Shown here: positions 42,479 through 51,924 of the stretch, one piece after another
Layout: every line of letters begins with the position of its first letter
Numbering within the stretch: the stretch's first letter is position 1
Source of the DNA: CAZNPL01 sp964574815
GTDB lineage: Bacteria > Planctomycetota > Phycisphaerae > UBA1845
Assembly (NCBI GenBank): GCA_964574815.1
Contig: CAZNPL010000025.1
Coordinates: forward strand, 34,188 to 98,187
Direction: 5' to 3'
DNA length: 64,000 nucleotides
Notes under the pieces: generated by a model
Database searches by the model: none
The model's input: only the letters and a program-made list of their open reading frames with translations
What the model was told of the DNA's origin: nothing
Program-made: the position numbers and the translations under genes

Positions 42479-45142
42479 ATGGCCAAGCGTGTTCGGGATA
42501 TTGATCCGGCCGAATCGCAGGATTGGATCGACTCGATGGACGAGGTCGTCCGTCGGGCCGGACCCGCGCGGGCCCAGTTCCTCCTCGGACGCCTCATCCG
42601 CTGGGGCAAGAAGAACGGAGTCGTGCTGCCGTTCACCGCCAACACGCCCTACGTCAACACCATCCCCGTGGACGAGGAGCCGCCCTACCCCGGCGACCGG
42701 GCCATCGAACGCCGCATCAAAAGCCTCATCCGCTGGAATGCCATGGCCATGGTGGTCCGGGCGAACCGGGCCAGCAGCGGCATAGGCGGACACATCTCGA
42801 CCTTTATGTCCTGCGCGACGCTGTACCAAGTGGGCTTCAACCACTTCTTCCAGGGCAGCGACACCGAAGGGGGCGGCGACCAGATCTTCTTCCAGGGCCA
42901 CGCATCCCCGGGTGTCTACGCCAGGATGTACCTCGAATACCGCCTCTCGCCCAAGCACCTGCACGGCTTCCGGCGCGAGCTGGCCGAAGAGCACAGCCTC
43001 TCGTCCTATCCCCACCCCTGGCTGATGCCAACCGTGTGGCAGTTCCCCACCGTCTCGATGGGGCTGGGCGCGATCAACTCGATCTACCAGGCACGCTTCA
43101 ACCGCTTCCTCGAACACCGCGGCATCAAGCACACCGAAGGCTCCCATGTGTGGGCCTTCCTCGGCGACGGTGAAATGGACGAGCCGGAAAGTCTCGGGGC
43201 CATCACCCTGGCCTCCCGTGAATCGCTCGACAACCTCATCTGGGTCATCAACTGCAACCTGCAGCGCCTCGACGGACCCGTCCGCGGCAACGGCCAGATC
43301 ATCCAGGAGCTCGAGGCCACCTTCCGCGGCGCCGGCTGGCACGTCCTCAAGGTCCTGTGGGGCTCGAACTGGGACCCACTCTTCGCCGCTGATGAGCATG
43401 GCCTGCTTGAACAACGAATGGGCGAAACCGTTGACGGCGACTGGCAGAAATACACCGTCGAGCCCGGCGGCTACGCCCGCGAGAAGTTCTTCGGCACCGA
43501 TCCCGAACTCGCCCAGCTCGTCGAGCACATGAGCGATGAGGAGATCGCCGGACTGGCCCGCGGCGGACACGACCCCGCCAAGGTCCACGCGGCGTACAAG
43601 CGCGCGGTCGGGCACGAGGGCGCCCCAACTGTCATCCTGGCCAAGACGATCAAGGGCTACGGCCTCGGCGAGGCAGGCGAAGGGCGAAACATCTCGCACC
43701 AGCAGAAGAAGCTCAACATCGAGGAGCTCAAGAACTTCCGCGACCGCTTCGAACTGCCCATTCGCGATGACGAACTCGAAGAAACCCCCTTCTATCGGCC
43801 GCCGAAGGACAGCGAAGAAGTGCAGTACCTGCTCGACCGCCGGAGCGAACTCGGCGGCTTCGTGCCGCAGCGGCAGATCAAGGCGAAACCGCTCAAGACC
43901 CCCGGCCAGGACGCCTTCGCCGAGTTTCGCAAGGGCTCCGGCGATCGTGAGGTCGCCACCACCATGGCCTACGTCCGCATGCTGGCCCGCATGCTCGACG
44001 ACAAGGAGATCGGGCGCTACATCGTGCCGATCATCCCGGACGAGGCCCGCACCTTCGGCATGGACGCCCTCTTCCGAAAATACGGCATCTACGCCTCCAG
44101 AGGCCAGCTCTACGACCCGGTCGATTCGCACCTGTTCATGTACTACCGGGAGGACAAGAGTGGCCAGATCCTCGAAGAGGGCATCACCGAAGCAGGCTCC
44201 CTCGCGTCGTTCACCGCGGCCGGAACTGCCTACGCCACGCACGGCGTGACCATGATCCCGTTCTTTACCTTTTACTCCATGTTCGGATTCCAGCGCGTCG
44301 GCGACGGCATCTGGTCCGCTTGCGATCAGCGCGCCCGCGGATTCCTCGTCGGGGCCACCGCCGGCCGAACCACCCTCGCCGGCGAAGGCCTGCAGCACCA
44401 GGACGGCCACAGCCACGTGCTCGCCAGCACCTTCCCCACGGTCCGAAGCTACGACCCGGCGTATGCCTACGAGCTCGCCGTGATCATCCACGACGGCATC
44501 CGCCGGATGTACCACGACTGCGAGGAAGCGATTTATTATCTTACAGTCGCCAACGAGCCCTACGTCCAGCCGCCCATGCCCGAAGGCGTCGAGGAGGGCA
44601 TCCTCAAGGGCATGTACAAGTATCGCCCCGCCGAAAGCGGAGACGGCCCGCAGATCCACCTGTTCGGAAGCGGCTCGATTCTGCGCGAAGCGCTCAAGGC
44701 CCAGGAGCTGCTGGCCGAGCAATACGGCGTACGGGCCGACGTCTGGAGCATCACCAGTTACAATCAGCTACGGCGCGACGCACTCGACGTGCAGCGCTGG
44801 AACATGCTGCACCCGGGCGAGAGTCCGCGCCTGCCTTACGTCACCGAGCAACTGAAGGACGAACCCTTCCCCATCGTCGCCGCCACGGATTACATGAAGA
44901 TCGTCCCTGAGCAGATCGCCCGATGGACCCCGCGGCGTCTCTTCGCACTCGGCACCGACGGCTTCGGCCGCAGCGACGCCCGAGCCGACTTGAGGAACTT
45001 CTTCGAGGTGGACCACCGCTTCATCACGCTGGCCGCCACGTCCCAACTCGCCCGCGTAGGCGACCTATCCATGGAAACCGTCAGTCAGGTCATGAAGGAC
45101 CTCGACATCGACCCGGAAAAGCCCTATCCGGCTACGGCGTGA
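42479..45142 (+). CDS. aceE: Pyruvate dehydrogenase E1 component, homodimeric type
   Basis: The 887-residue thiamin-diphosphate enzyme decarboxylates pyruvate and acetylates E2 lipoyl groups. Its length equals that of the E. coli enzyme. Visible are the GGHISTFMSCATLYQVGFNHFF region, the ThDP/Mg motif GDGEMDEPESLGAI through NCNLQRLDGPVRGNG (about 225-275), KTIKGYGLGEAGEGRNISHQQKK (the inner loop), and PIIPDEARTFGMDALF and GRTTLAGEGLQHQDGHSH in the pyrimidine domain. ATG 42479 was chosen over the upstream in-frame ATG because it begins the conserved length. aceF and lpd are not adjacent. The occurrence with korAB nearby gives two routes from 2-oxoacids to acyl-CoA. Confidence 0.95.
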   Translation: MAKRVRDIDPAESQDWIDSMDEVVRRAGPARAQFLLGRLIRWGKKNGVVLPFTANTPYVNTIPVDEEPPYPGDRAIERRIKSLIRWNAMAMVVRANRASSGIGGHISTFMSCATLYQVGFNHFFQGSDTEGGGDQIFFQGHASPGVYARMYLEYRLSPKHLHGFRRELAEEHSLSSYPHPWLMPTVWQFPTVSMGLGAINSIYQARFNRFLEHRGIKHTEGSHVWAFLGDGEMDEPESLGAITLASRESLDNLIWVINCNLQRLDGPVRGNGQIIQELEATFRGAGWHVLKVLWGSNWDPLFAADEHGLLEQRMGETVDGDWQKYTVEPGGYAREKFFGTDPELAQLVEHMSDEEIAGLARGGHDPAKVHAAYKRAVGHEGAPTVILAKTIKGYGLGEAGEGRNISHQQKKLNIEELKNFRDRFELPIRDDELEETPFYRPPKDSEEVQYLLDRRSELGGFVPQRQIKAKPLKTPGQDAFAEFRKGSGDREVATTMAYVRMLARMLDDKEIGRYIVPIIPDEARTFGMDALFRKYGIYASRGQLYDPVDSHLFMYYREDKSGQILEEGITEAGSLASFTAAGTAYATHGVTMIPFFTFYSMFGFQRVGDGIWSACDQRARGFLVGATAGRTTLAGEGLQHQDGHSHVLASTFPTVRSYDPAYAYELAVIIHDGIRRMYHDCEEAIYYLTVANEPYVQPPMPEGVEEGILKGMYKYRPAESGDGPQIHLFGSGSILREALKAQELLAEQYGVRADVWSITSYNQLRRDALDVQRWNMLHPGESPRLPYVTEQLKDEPFPIVAATDYMKIVPEQIARWTPRRLFALGTDGFGRSDARADLRNFFEVDHRFITLAATSQLARVGDLSMETVSQVMKDLDIDPEKPYPATA

Positions 45143-45303
45143 GTTTTAAAACGCTGAACTAAGAAAACCGAACCGCTCGCCCATCGTGACACACTCAGCA
45201 CGGTCGAATGTGCCCCTGGGAGACCTTTCCGGAAAGCATCGCACCCATTTTAACGAGTAGATGGCTCAACTGTGCAAAATTAATGCATAAACTGGATTTT
45301 GAC

Positions 45304-45332
45304 TTGACGAGGTCCGAAAACAGGGTTAGATT
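45304..45332 (+). promoter_or_regulatory. Putative sigma-70-type promoter of the exported unknown protein gene
   Basis: TTGACG at 45304-45309 and TAGATT at 45327-45332 are spaced by 17 bases in an unusually AT-rich stretch. It is about 60 bases upstream of the next start codon. Confidence 0.45.
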
Positions 45333-45391
45333 GCATATAGAATGGCGGTTTGCGTTCCACACTGAACCCGTTTCTGTAAGGGGGGTCGGGC

Positions 45392-46432
45392 ATGAAGCTC
45401 GGGAGCCAGCCGTTTCAAGTCCTGCTTTTGTGTGCCCTGTTCATCACTTTGGTTGTTCCTCTCGGTCACGGGGAGACCAAGCCTCCCAATGAGCCCAAGC
45501 CGGTCGACACGGCAACGGAACCCGGCGGGGGTTATCAGATCGGCGGGGGTGTGCAAACTGTCGTCTGTTTCAATGCAGGCAACCCCTCTGACGGACTGCG
45601 AGCATTGCTTGAGCAGTTCCAGTGGGTCACGTCGATTGAGTTCGCTGCGTCGGTGGAGATAAGCGTAAGCGACGCGCTCGCCGCTTGCTCCGACGTGCCT
45701 GCCCCGCAAGTAGGGACACGTGGATCGTATCATTACTGTGCGACCGGAGACCGTTACAGGATTAAATCGTTCGTCGATCCGGCGAGATACCCTGGCCTGA
45801 ATACCGAGGCTGCTTTCGATGGAGAGCAGTTTACCATGTCGCGCGAAGCCGGCAGCGCCGTGTCGCACGGATCAGGCGACAACGCGGTGCTTCTGCCGAC
45901 GCTTCCCAACCCGATGTTCGAACTGCTTCAATTTCGTTATCCCGTGACTGACGACAATGCTGACTTACGCTTGCGATTTCGAGACATTCAGGCCGACGCG
46001 GTTCCGGCCGCCTTCTGGGACGTCGCCTGGACACCCATCGAGGAAGACGGCGTTCAGCTCCAGCGGGCGAGCTTCCCCGGCGGAACTTATGAAGGAAGGG
46101 ATTACGTCCATCACCTGTATGCCGCGCCCGGAGCACCGCGGACCCCCGTCCGAATCGAGCGGGTTGCCAGCGATGGCACCACGCTGACGTCGTCGGAGTT
46201 CAGTCATTATTCCGTTATCGACACTCCCCACGGCCCCACGTACTGGCCGGGCACCGTCGTGCTGCGCGCGTTTGACGCCGACGGCGACGAAGTTGGCGAG
46301 ATTTCCTACGTGATATCCGACTTGGCTGTAAACCATGATATTCCACAAGCGGCGACGACCGTTGACACTGAGACGGCCCTGTCGATATGGGATGATGACC
46401 TGCAGGTGTTCGAGCGCACGCCTCAGCAATAG
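45392..46432 (+). CDS. Exported protein of unknown function
   Basis: The 346-residue product has a signal peptide (MKLGSQPFQVLLLCALFITLVVPLGHG) and no other membrane segment. The mature part is beta-rich, with a short Gly-rich stretch (GGGYQIGGGVQ). It has paired cysteines near residues 59, 98 and 115 and repeated aromatic motifs (RGSYHYCATGDRYRIKSF, DYVHHLYAAPG, GPTYWPGTVVLRAFDADGDE). The general pattern recalls the outer-membrane lipoprotein-sorting-like fold of planctomycete proteins that read out in fields such as tyrosine-rich strands, but I do not recognise a family. GTAAGGGGGG precedes ATG 45392. A shorter membrane-anchored gene follows after 49 bases and may be co-transcribed. Confidence 0.7.
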   Translation: MKLGSQPFQVLLLCALFITLVVPLGHGETKPPNEPKPVDTATEPGGGYQIGGGVQTVVCFNAGNPSDGLRALLEQFQWVTSIEFAASVEISVSDALAACSDVPAPQVGTRGSYHYCATGDRYRIKSFVDPARYPGLNTEAAFDGEQFTMSREAGSAVSHGSGDNAVLLPTLPNPMFELLQFRYPVTDDNADLRLRFRDIQADAVPAAFWDVAWTPIEEDGVQLQRASFPGGTYEGRDYVHHLYAAPGAPRTPVRIERVASDGTTLTSSEFSHYSVIDTPHGPTYWPGTVVLRAFDADGDEVGEISYVISDLAVNHDIPQAATTVDTETALSIWDDDLQVFERTPQQ

Positions 46433-46481
46433 GTTGCGCCCGCGCAAAGCTACTCCACCGCAAACTTAGGAAAGGTTCACA

Positions 46482-47147
46482 TTGGGAAGGCCAACGACGA
46501 TACCTGTTGCGCTGCTCGCTGTACTGGTCGTTGCGGGTCTCGCTTTCCTTCTCCTGCGTGCACTGCAACCGCCCCAGGAAGCTCGCAATAGCGTACAAGT
46601 CGAACCTGCCGAACAGTCGCCCACTCCGCCGCCGACAACCGAACCCCACAACATCAATGACGTACTAGCCCTGATCGCCGAGGAGCGCAAGGGCCGGGCC
46701 GTCGAACTGTTCCTTGAGTTGGTCGATGGGCGCCCCGAGCCCTCCGCTCTCCGACCAATTCGTCTTTCGGAGGAGGACTTCGTGCGTTTGCCCGCAACGG
46801 AACGCGACCGGTTGCAGGAAGAACTGCTGTCAACGTTCGGTCATGCACGCGCGCTGGCGAAGGAGATCGACCGGCGTGCCCGTGATGCGCTGGCTGAAGG
46901 AAACCGGGATCGCGCAAGAAAGCTGCTCGAAGGCTTGAAGCATCTCGGCGCAGCCAATGTCGGGCCTGAGGTCACGAAACTTGCGGAACTGGTGGGAGAG
47001 GCAATGGTCCGCCTTGCGGAGGATGGGCTCAGCGCGATGAAGGAAGGGGGCGTCGGGTCGCCCACAACGCAGAATTCAGAAGGGGCTTACTTCCTCCGCC
47101 GTGGCGCGTTCGCTCGGGACCCTTGCGTGCGCGCAGGCTGGATTTGA
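46482..47147 (+). CDS. Single-helix membrane protein of unknown function
   Basis: The 221-residue protein has one N-terminal membrane helix (about residues 8-27: PVALLAVLVVAGLAFLLLRAL), a Pro/Thr linker and a long charged helical region (about 55-190). That region includes HARALAKEIDRRARDALAEGNRDRARKLLEGLKHLG, reminiscent of TPR-like or coiled-coil helices. The last 30 residues look unrelated and may be a frame drift. The start is TTG 46482 behind TTAGGAAAGG. No family is recognised. It probably sits in the same transcript as the exported protein upstream. Confidence 0.6.
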   Translation: MGRPTTIPVALLAVLVVAGLAFLLLRALQPPQEARNSVQVEPAEQSPTPPPTTEPHNINDVLALIAEERKGRAVELFLELVDGRPEPSALRPIRLSEEDFVRLPATERDRLQEELLSTFGHARALAKEIDRRARDALAEGNRDRARKLLEGLKHLGAANVGPEVTKLAELVGEAMVRLAEDGLSAMKEGGVGSPTTQNSEGAYFLRRGAFARDPCVRAGWI

Positions 47148-47268
47148 ACTGCAGACGCCTGACGGCGCATCTTCTGCCAAGAGCACGCGCCGTAACGGTG
47201 CCGCGGTTCACGCTTGGGCAGACGCCCCCCAACGCCTCCTCGGAATCCGGACGGTTCACCACCGGTCG

Positions 47269-49098
47269 CTACGCTCGCGGAAGATTACGCAGCAAATCAC
47301 GCTGCTCCACCAAACCGACGATCTTCCGGCTGCCCGCTGATTCGACCACCGGCAGCAGTCCCGTGTTGGCCTGCTGAAACACCTCCAGCAGATCCGTCAG
47401 AGGGAGATCCACCGGCACCACCGGCGTCCCGGCGTCGGCCAGGTCCATCGCCGTCACCAGATCGCGCAACACCGGGTCATACATCATCTTCCGCAGTTCG
47501 GAAAAGTGGATCATCCCGATCAGCCGGCCGTCCTCCCCCGCCACCGGAAAATCGTTGTACCGGCTCGATTCCACAAAGTGCAGCACGTCGTCAAACCCCG
47601 CCGACGCCTGCAGCAGCCGGATGTTGGAACGCATGATGTGCCGCACCTTGACCGGCTCGTCCTGCCGAACCGACGATGGCCGGCGCAGGCCCAACGCCCG
47701 AAACATGGCCTCCCACGCCAGTCGGGTCGCCGACGCCGTCGACACCGCTGGTGCCTGGTGCCGCCGCAACAGCGTGATCGCCTTTACCTCCCCGCTCCGG
47801 ACGATCGTGCTCTTGAGCACCAGCGGACCCGTCAACTCGAAAACCACCACCGAACCGACCACGATCGTGTGCAGTCGATGCGCCAGCGGGTCGGCCACGA
47901 AGCCCATCGCGCCGGCGGTCCCCCAGGTGTCCACCAGACAGTCGACCAGCCCGATGGCCACTCCCGCCTGACACAGCAGCCCCAGCCCGACATAGGAGGG
48001 CATCTCCCCGTCCGGATCGGCCCATTGCCGTCCGATGTACCCCCCGATTGCCTTGCCGGTTATCCTGAGCACCACGTACGCGATGCCCACCACGCCGAAA
48101 ACGCCCACTTCACTAAGATGCAGCTCGTACCCCGCCAGCACGAAAAACGTTGAGAAGATCGGCCCGCTGATGCCGGTCAGGCCATCATGAAGCCGGTCCT
48201 GATCGACCGCCAGGTTGGCGAAAGCGGCCCCCATCGCCAGCGATGTCAACAGGAAGCTGTACGAGACGTGGAACGTATCGGCCAGAAACCGACCCCCCTG
48301 TCCCAGCGCCAGCATCACCCCCAGCAGAATGAGAATGAACTCCGTCAGCGACGTCTTGGCGAACAGAATGGAAATCACAAACCCCAACGCAACGCCAAGC
48401 ACCACGCTCCCGACGGTTGTGATCAGAAGATCGATAACCGCAAAACGTGTCCCGTCTCCCAAGGTCTCGACCAGCCCAAGGCTCGCCAGCAGCAGGAAAA
48501 CGCCGTGAAACACCGCGATGCACGCGACGTTGTTGATCGCCGTGAGCGACAGAATCGTGTCGCTGAAACGCCCCTTTGATTCGTATTCACGTAGCACCAG
48601 CAGCGTCGCGGCCGGCGCCGTCGCGATCCCCAACGCCCCCAGCAGCACGCCACAACTGACCGCCTCCCCGAACGAGACCGACCCCGCGATCAGCATCGCC
48701 ACCGTGCAGCCGATGGTTACCAGCACGAGAACCGTCACGATCTCGACCACACTGACACGCAGAATTCGTCTGCCCACGGACTGGATGTGACTTTTCTCGA
48801 AGACCCCGCCGATGACGAAAAGGATCAGACCCAGCGCCAGCGTCTTGATCGGTTGCAGCGGCTCCGCCGGCGCCGCCGGCATATCGCGGGCCTGGTCGCC
48901 CCCCGCCTCCCCCAGCAGCACCTGGACCAGCACGATCCGCAGCAGCGCCCCGGCTACAAGATACCCCACCACCCGTGGGACCCGAACCAACCGAGCGACG
49001 TAGCCCCCCAACACAGCCGCCAGGACGATGAGGGCGAGCAAACCCCCGGAGCTCACAAACCGCGCGTCCCCAGCCGCCAACAGGCCATCCCATGCCAT
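47269..49098 (-). CDS. CPA2-family cation:proton antiporter with C-terminal CBS domains
   Basis: The 609-residue protein has about 12 membrane helices (residues 18-430) with the CPA2 layout: VPRVVGYLVAGALL, LILFVIGGVFEKS, GVLLGALGIATAPAATLLVLREYESKGRFSDTILSLTAINNVACI. Where typical members have an acidic ion-binding pair in the fifth helix, this one has TAPAAT, as do some CPA2 branches. The C-terminal part (about 475-605) contains two CBS motifs: VRHIMRSNIRLLQASAGFDDVLHFVESSRYNDFPVAGEDGRLIG and LPLTDLLEVFQQANTGLLPVVE. These usually bind adenine nucleotides and regulate transport. GAGGCGTGAGG precedes ATG 49098. Ion specificity is unknown. Confidence 0.85.
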   Translation of the reverse strand: MAWDGLLAAGDARFVSSGGLLALIVLAAVLGGYVARLVRVPRVVGYLVAGALLRIVLVQVLLGEAGGDQARDMPAAPAEPLQPIKTLALGLILFVIGGVFEKSHIQSVGRRILRVSVVEIVTVLVLVTIGCTVAMLIAGSVSFGEAVSCGVLLGALGIATAPAATLLVLREYESKGRFSDTILSLTAINNVACIAVFHGVFLLLASLGLVETLGDGTRFAVIDLLITTVGSVVLGVALGFVISILFAKTSLTEFILILLGVMLALGQGGRFLADTFHVSYSFLLTSLAMGAAFANLAVDQDRLHDGLTGISGPIFSTFFVLAGYELHLSEVGVFGVVGIAYVVLRITGKAIGGYIGRQWADPDGEMPSYVGLGLLCQAGVAIGLVDCLVDTWGTAGAMGFVADPLAHRLHTIVVGSVVVFELTGPLVLKSTIVRSGEVKAITLLRRHQAPAVSTASATRLAWEAMFRALGLRRPSSVRQDEPVKVRHIMRSNIRLLQASAGFDDVLHFVESSRYNDFPVAGEDGRLIGMIHFSELRKMMYDPVLRDLVTAMDLADAGTPVVPVDLPLTDLLEVFQQANTGLLPVVESAGSRKIVGLVEQRDLLRNLPRA

Positions 49099-50034
49099 AC
49101 CTCACGCCTCTCCATCGCGAATCGCGGGCCGCGGCGCTTCCTAATCGAACATCGGCACCGCGGCAAGCCGAACGCCGACCGCTGTCGGCTCCCGGCCGGG
49201 CGGCAATTGCGACAACATTGGACCCTGGGGCCGGCGGGATGCGTGCCGACAACGCCGAGGGAAACCCGCGACGGCCGGAACCGCCTCCTCCGATAAAGTC
49301 TCTTGCGCCATTGCTCGCACCAGAGGACGCGCGGTCCTGCCGCGCGGTCCGACCGCGAGTGACGGCGTTTTCCCGATGGTCGAATTCCGAACCAGGGCGG
49401 GCTACCGCCGGCGAGGCCGGCCCAAACGGACGAATCGGGCAATAAATCGGCTGATAAAGCGCGGAGCACTTGTATTCGGCAAATGAGAACCTTATCCTTT
49501 TTTAGCACGAGAATGGGGTCGGAAGGGAATCACTCAGATCCACTACGATCTGTGGCGGAATGTTTCATGCCACGGTCCAAGTGCGTTCCGCGACTGGTTC
49601 CGGTCCGACAACGCAGGAAGATACCGAGAACGGTCGCGAACGCGGCCATCGAGCGAGAAGGGTGACCGAGTCGGCTTGAGCTATTGAGTGACAACCCGGC
49701 TGGGCGGGCTGGCGATGCGGCAGCCGCAGGTCGCATGGCGTCCAGTGGACAAGAGGCCAGGCACCGCCGATGACGCGTTTCGACACGTGGCTCGGCGGTA
49801 TGATATATGCCAGTAATGCAGACGGCGGCCAATGGGCGCTTGCCGGCAACCAGGTTGGGTGGCCGACAGTAGGCAGGAGTGCCATCGAGGGAGGACGCCA
49901 TCTGCTCGATGGCATGCTCGGCATAAGCCGTCCGGCGGTGTTGACGCGGGCCGCGGACGAGGGGTTGCAATACAATCGATTCGGTTACACCTCTAGTGAA
50001 CAGAGGGTTTGGTTGATCAGGAGCATCGGGAGCG
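49099..50034. other. Longest gene-poor stretch before korA
   Basis: These 936 bases lie between the antiporter (minus) and korA (plus). Several open frames cross it on both strands, but none has family features, a convincing ribosome binding site or codon use like its neighbours. I see no tRNA, no clear promoter pair and no dispersed repeat. It may hold regulatory sequence or a decayed gene. Confidence 0.4.
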
Positions 50035-51918
50035 ATGGGCGCATCCTCGGCAACGGAAACGAGCAAACAGAGCAGGACAGTCAAAATCGTGCCGCTGGAC
50101 CATATCGTGGTCCGCTTCGCGGGCGACTCCGGAGACGGAATGCAGCTCGCCGGCACGCAGTTGACCAACACCTCCGCGATCGTTGGCAATGATATTGCCA
50201 CCTTCCCGGACTTTCCCGCGGAGATTCGAGCACCGGCCGGCTCGCTGGCCGGCGTGAGCGGTTTCCAACTCAACTTCAGCCAGAACCGGATTCATACGCC
50301 GGGCGACGGCTGTGACGTGCTGGTCGCAATGAACCCGGCCGCCCTCAAGGTCAACCTCGCCGATCTGGCCGAGAACGGCATCGTGATCGTCAACGCCGAT
50401 GCCTTCAATAAAACCAACCTCGGCAAGGCAGGCTACGAGAAAAACCCGCTCGAGACCGGCGAGCTGTCCAACTACCACGTGTTCGAGGTCCCGATCGACA
50501 AGCTCACCTTCGAGGCCGCCAAGGACACGGGACTGGGCAACAAAGCGCTGCTGCGAACCAAGAACTTCTTCGCGCTTGGGCTGGTCTACTGGATGTACGA
50601 CCGCCCGCTCGACCCCACCCTCAACTGGATCGAGACCAAATTCAAGAACGTTCCCGCCGTGGCAGAGGCGAACACGCGATCCCTCAAGGCCGGTTACTTC
50701 TACGGCGAGACGGCCGAGATCTTCACCACACGATACCGCATCACGCGGGCCAAGATCCCGCCAGGAACCTATCGCAAGATCACCGGCAACGAAGCGATGG
50801 CCATGGGCCTCATCACCGCCGGACGCCGGGCGGAGAAGACCCTCTTCTACGGCAGCTACCCGATTACCCCGGCCAGCGACATCCTGCACACGCTCTCGCG
50901 GTACCCGAACTATCACGTAAAGACCTTCCAGGCCGAGGACGAGATCGCCGCCATCACGGCGTGCATCGGCGCCGCATTCGCCGGCGAATGCGCTGTCACC
51001 GGCACCAGCGGCCCGGGCGTCGCCTTGAAATCCGAGGCCCTCGGCCTCGCCGTCATGACCGAACTGCCGATGGTCGTCGTCAACGTCCAGCGCGGCGGAC
51101 CCAGCACCGGCCTGCCCACCAAGACGGAACAGGCCGACCTGCTTCAGGCAGTCTACGGACGAAACGGTGAATGCCCCATCCCGGTCCTGGCGGCCGCCAC
51201 GCCAGGCGATTGCTTCGCCATGGCCATCGAGGCCTTCCGTATCGCCCTCAAGTACATGACCCCGGTCATCCTGCTAAGCGACGGTTATCTCGGCAATGGG
51301 GCCGAACCGTGGCGGATTCCCGACGTCGATGATCTGCCCGACCTCCGCGTACAGCATCCCGGCCCCAGCGGTAACGGCGAAGGAAACAAGTTCCTCCCCT
51401 ACGCCCGCAATGACTGGCTTTCACGCCCCTGGGCCCTGCCGGGCACCAAGGGCTTGCAGCACCGCGTCGGAGGGCTTGAGAAGGAGCACATCACCGGCGC
51501 CGTCTGCTACGACCCGGAAAACCACGAGAAAATGGTCAAGCTGCGTGCGGCCAAGGTCGCCGGCATCGCCGACGATATCCCGCCCCTTGAGATCGAGGGA
51601 CCAGAGGACGCTGACCTGCTTGTGCTCGGTTGGGGCAGCACCTACGGAACCAACATCAGCGCCGTCGAGCACGCCCAGGCCAAGGGCCTCAAGGTCGCCT
51701 GCGCCCATCTGCGCTACCTCGATCCGCTGCCCAAGAACACCGGCGACGTGCTCGCCCGCTTCGATAAGATTCTGGTGCCCGAGATCAACATGGGGCAACT
51801 GCCGATCGTGCTGAGATCGCGATTCGACGTCGATCTCATCAGCTTCCCCAAGGTCCAGGGCAAGCCGTTCAAGATCACTGAGATTGAAGAGAAAATCAAC
51901 GAAGTTCTGAAAGGTTGA
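50035..51918 (+). CDS. korA: 2-oxoacid:acceptor oxidoreductase, fused gamma-alpha subunit (KorA)
   Basis: The 627-residue subunit is of the thiamin-dependent oxidoreductase that converts 2-oxoglutarate (or a related 2-oxoacid) and CoA to acyl-CoA with reduced ferredoxin. Residues about 20-205 are the gamma domain (VVRFAGDSGDGMQLAGTQL, FPDFPAEIRAPAGSLAGVSGFQL). Residues about 240-625 are the alpha part (KITGNEAMAMGLITAGRRAEKTLFYGSYPITPASDILHTL, AEDEIAAITACIGAAFAGECAVTGTSGPGVALKSEALGLAVMTELPMVVVNVQRGGPSTGLPTKTEQADL). The YPITP and GTSGPG motifs are diagnostic. korB follows after 6 bases. Substrate preference is inferred from the KorAB-type organisation with no ferredoxin-type delta subunit. Confidence 0.92.
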   Translation: MGASSATETSKQSRTVKIVPLDHIVVRFAGDSGDGMQLAGTQLTNTSAIVGNDIATFPDFPAEIRAPAGSLAGVSGFQLNFSQNRIHTPGDGCDVLVAMNPAALKVNLADLAENGIVIVNADAFNKTNLGKAGYEKNPLETGELSNYHVFEVPIDKLTFEAAKDTGLGNKALLRTKNFFALGLVYWMYDRPLDPTLNWIETKFKNVPAVAEANTRSLKAGYFYGETAEIFTTRYRITRAKIPPGTYRKITGNEAMAMGLITAGRRAEKTLFYGSYPITPASDILHTLSRYPNYHVKTFQAEDEIAAITACIGAAFAGECAVTGTSGPGVALKSEALGLAVMTELPMVVVNVQRGGPSTGLPTKTEQADLLQAVYGRNGECPIPVLAAATPGDCFAMAIEAFRIALKYMTPVILLSDGYLGNGAEPWRIPDVDDLPDLRVQHPGPSGNGEGNKFLPYARNDWLSRPWALPGTKGLQHRVGGLEKEHITGAVCYDPENHEKMVKLRAAKVAGIADDIPPLEIEGPEDADLLVLGWGSTYGTNISAVEHAQAKGLKVACAHLRYLDPLPKNTGDVLARFDKILVPEINMGQLPIVLRSRFDVDLISFPKVQGKPFKITEIEEKINEVLKG

Positions 51919-51924
51919 TAAACG

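Noticed and set aside
47085..47160. tRNA-like stretch with GGATTTGAACT
   Set aside because: It resembles the T-loop side of a tRNA on the minus strand, but no acceptor stem, anticodon arm or D arm could be folded around it.
49565..49975. Minus-strand open frame before korA
   Set aside because: It has no family resemblance, no ribosome binding site and a composition typical of random open frames in GC-rich DNA.
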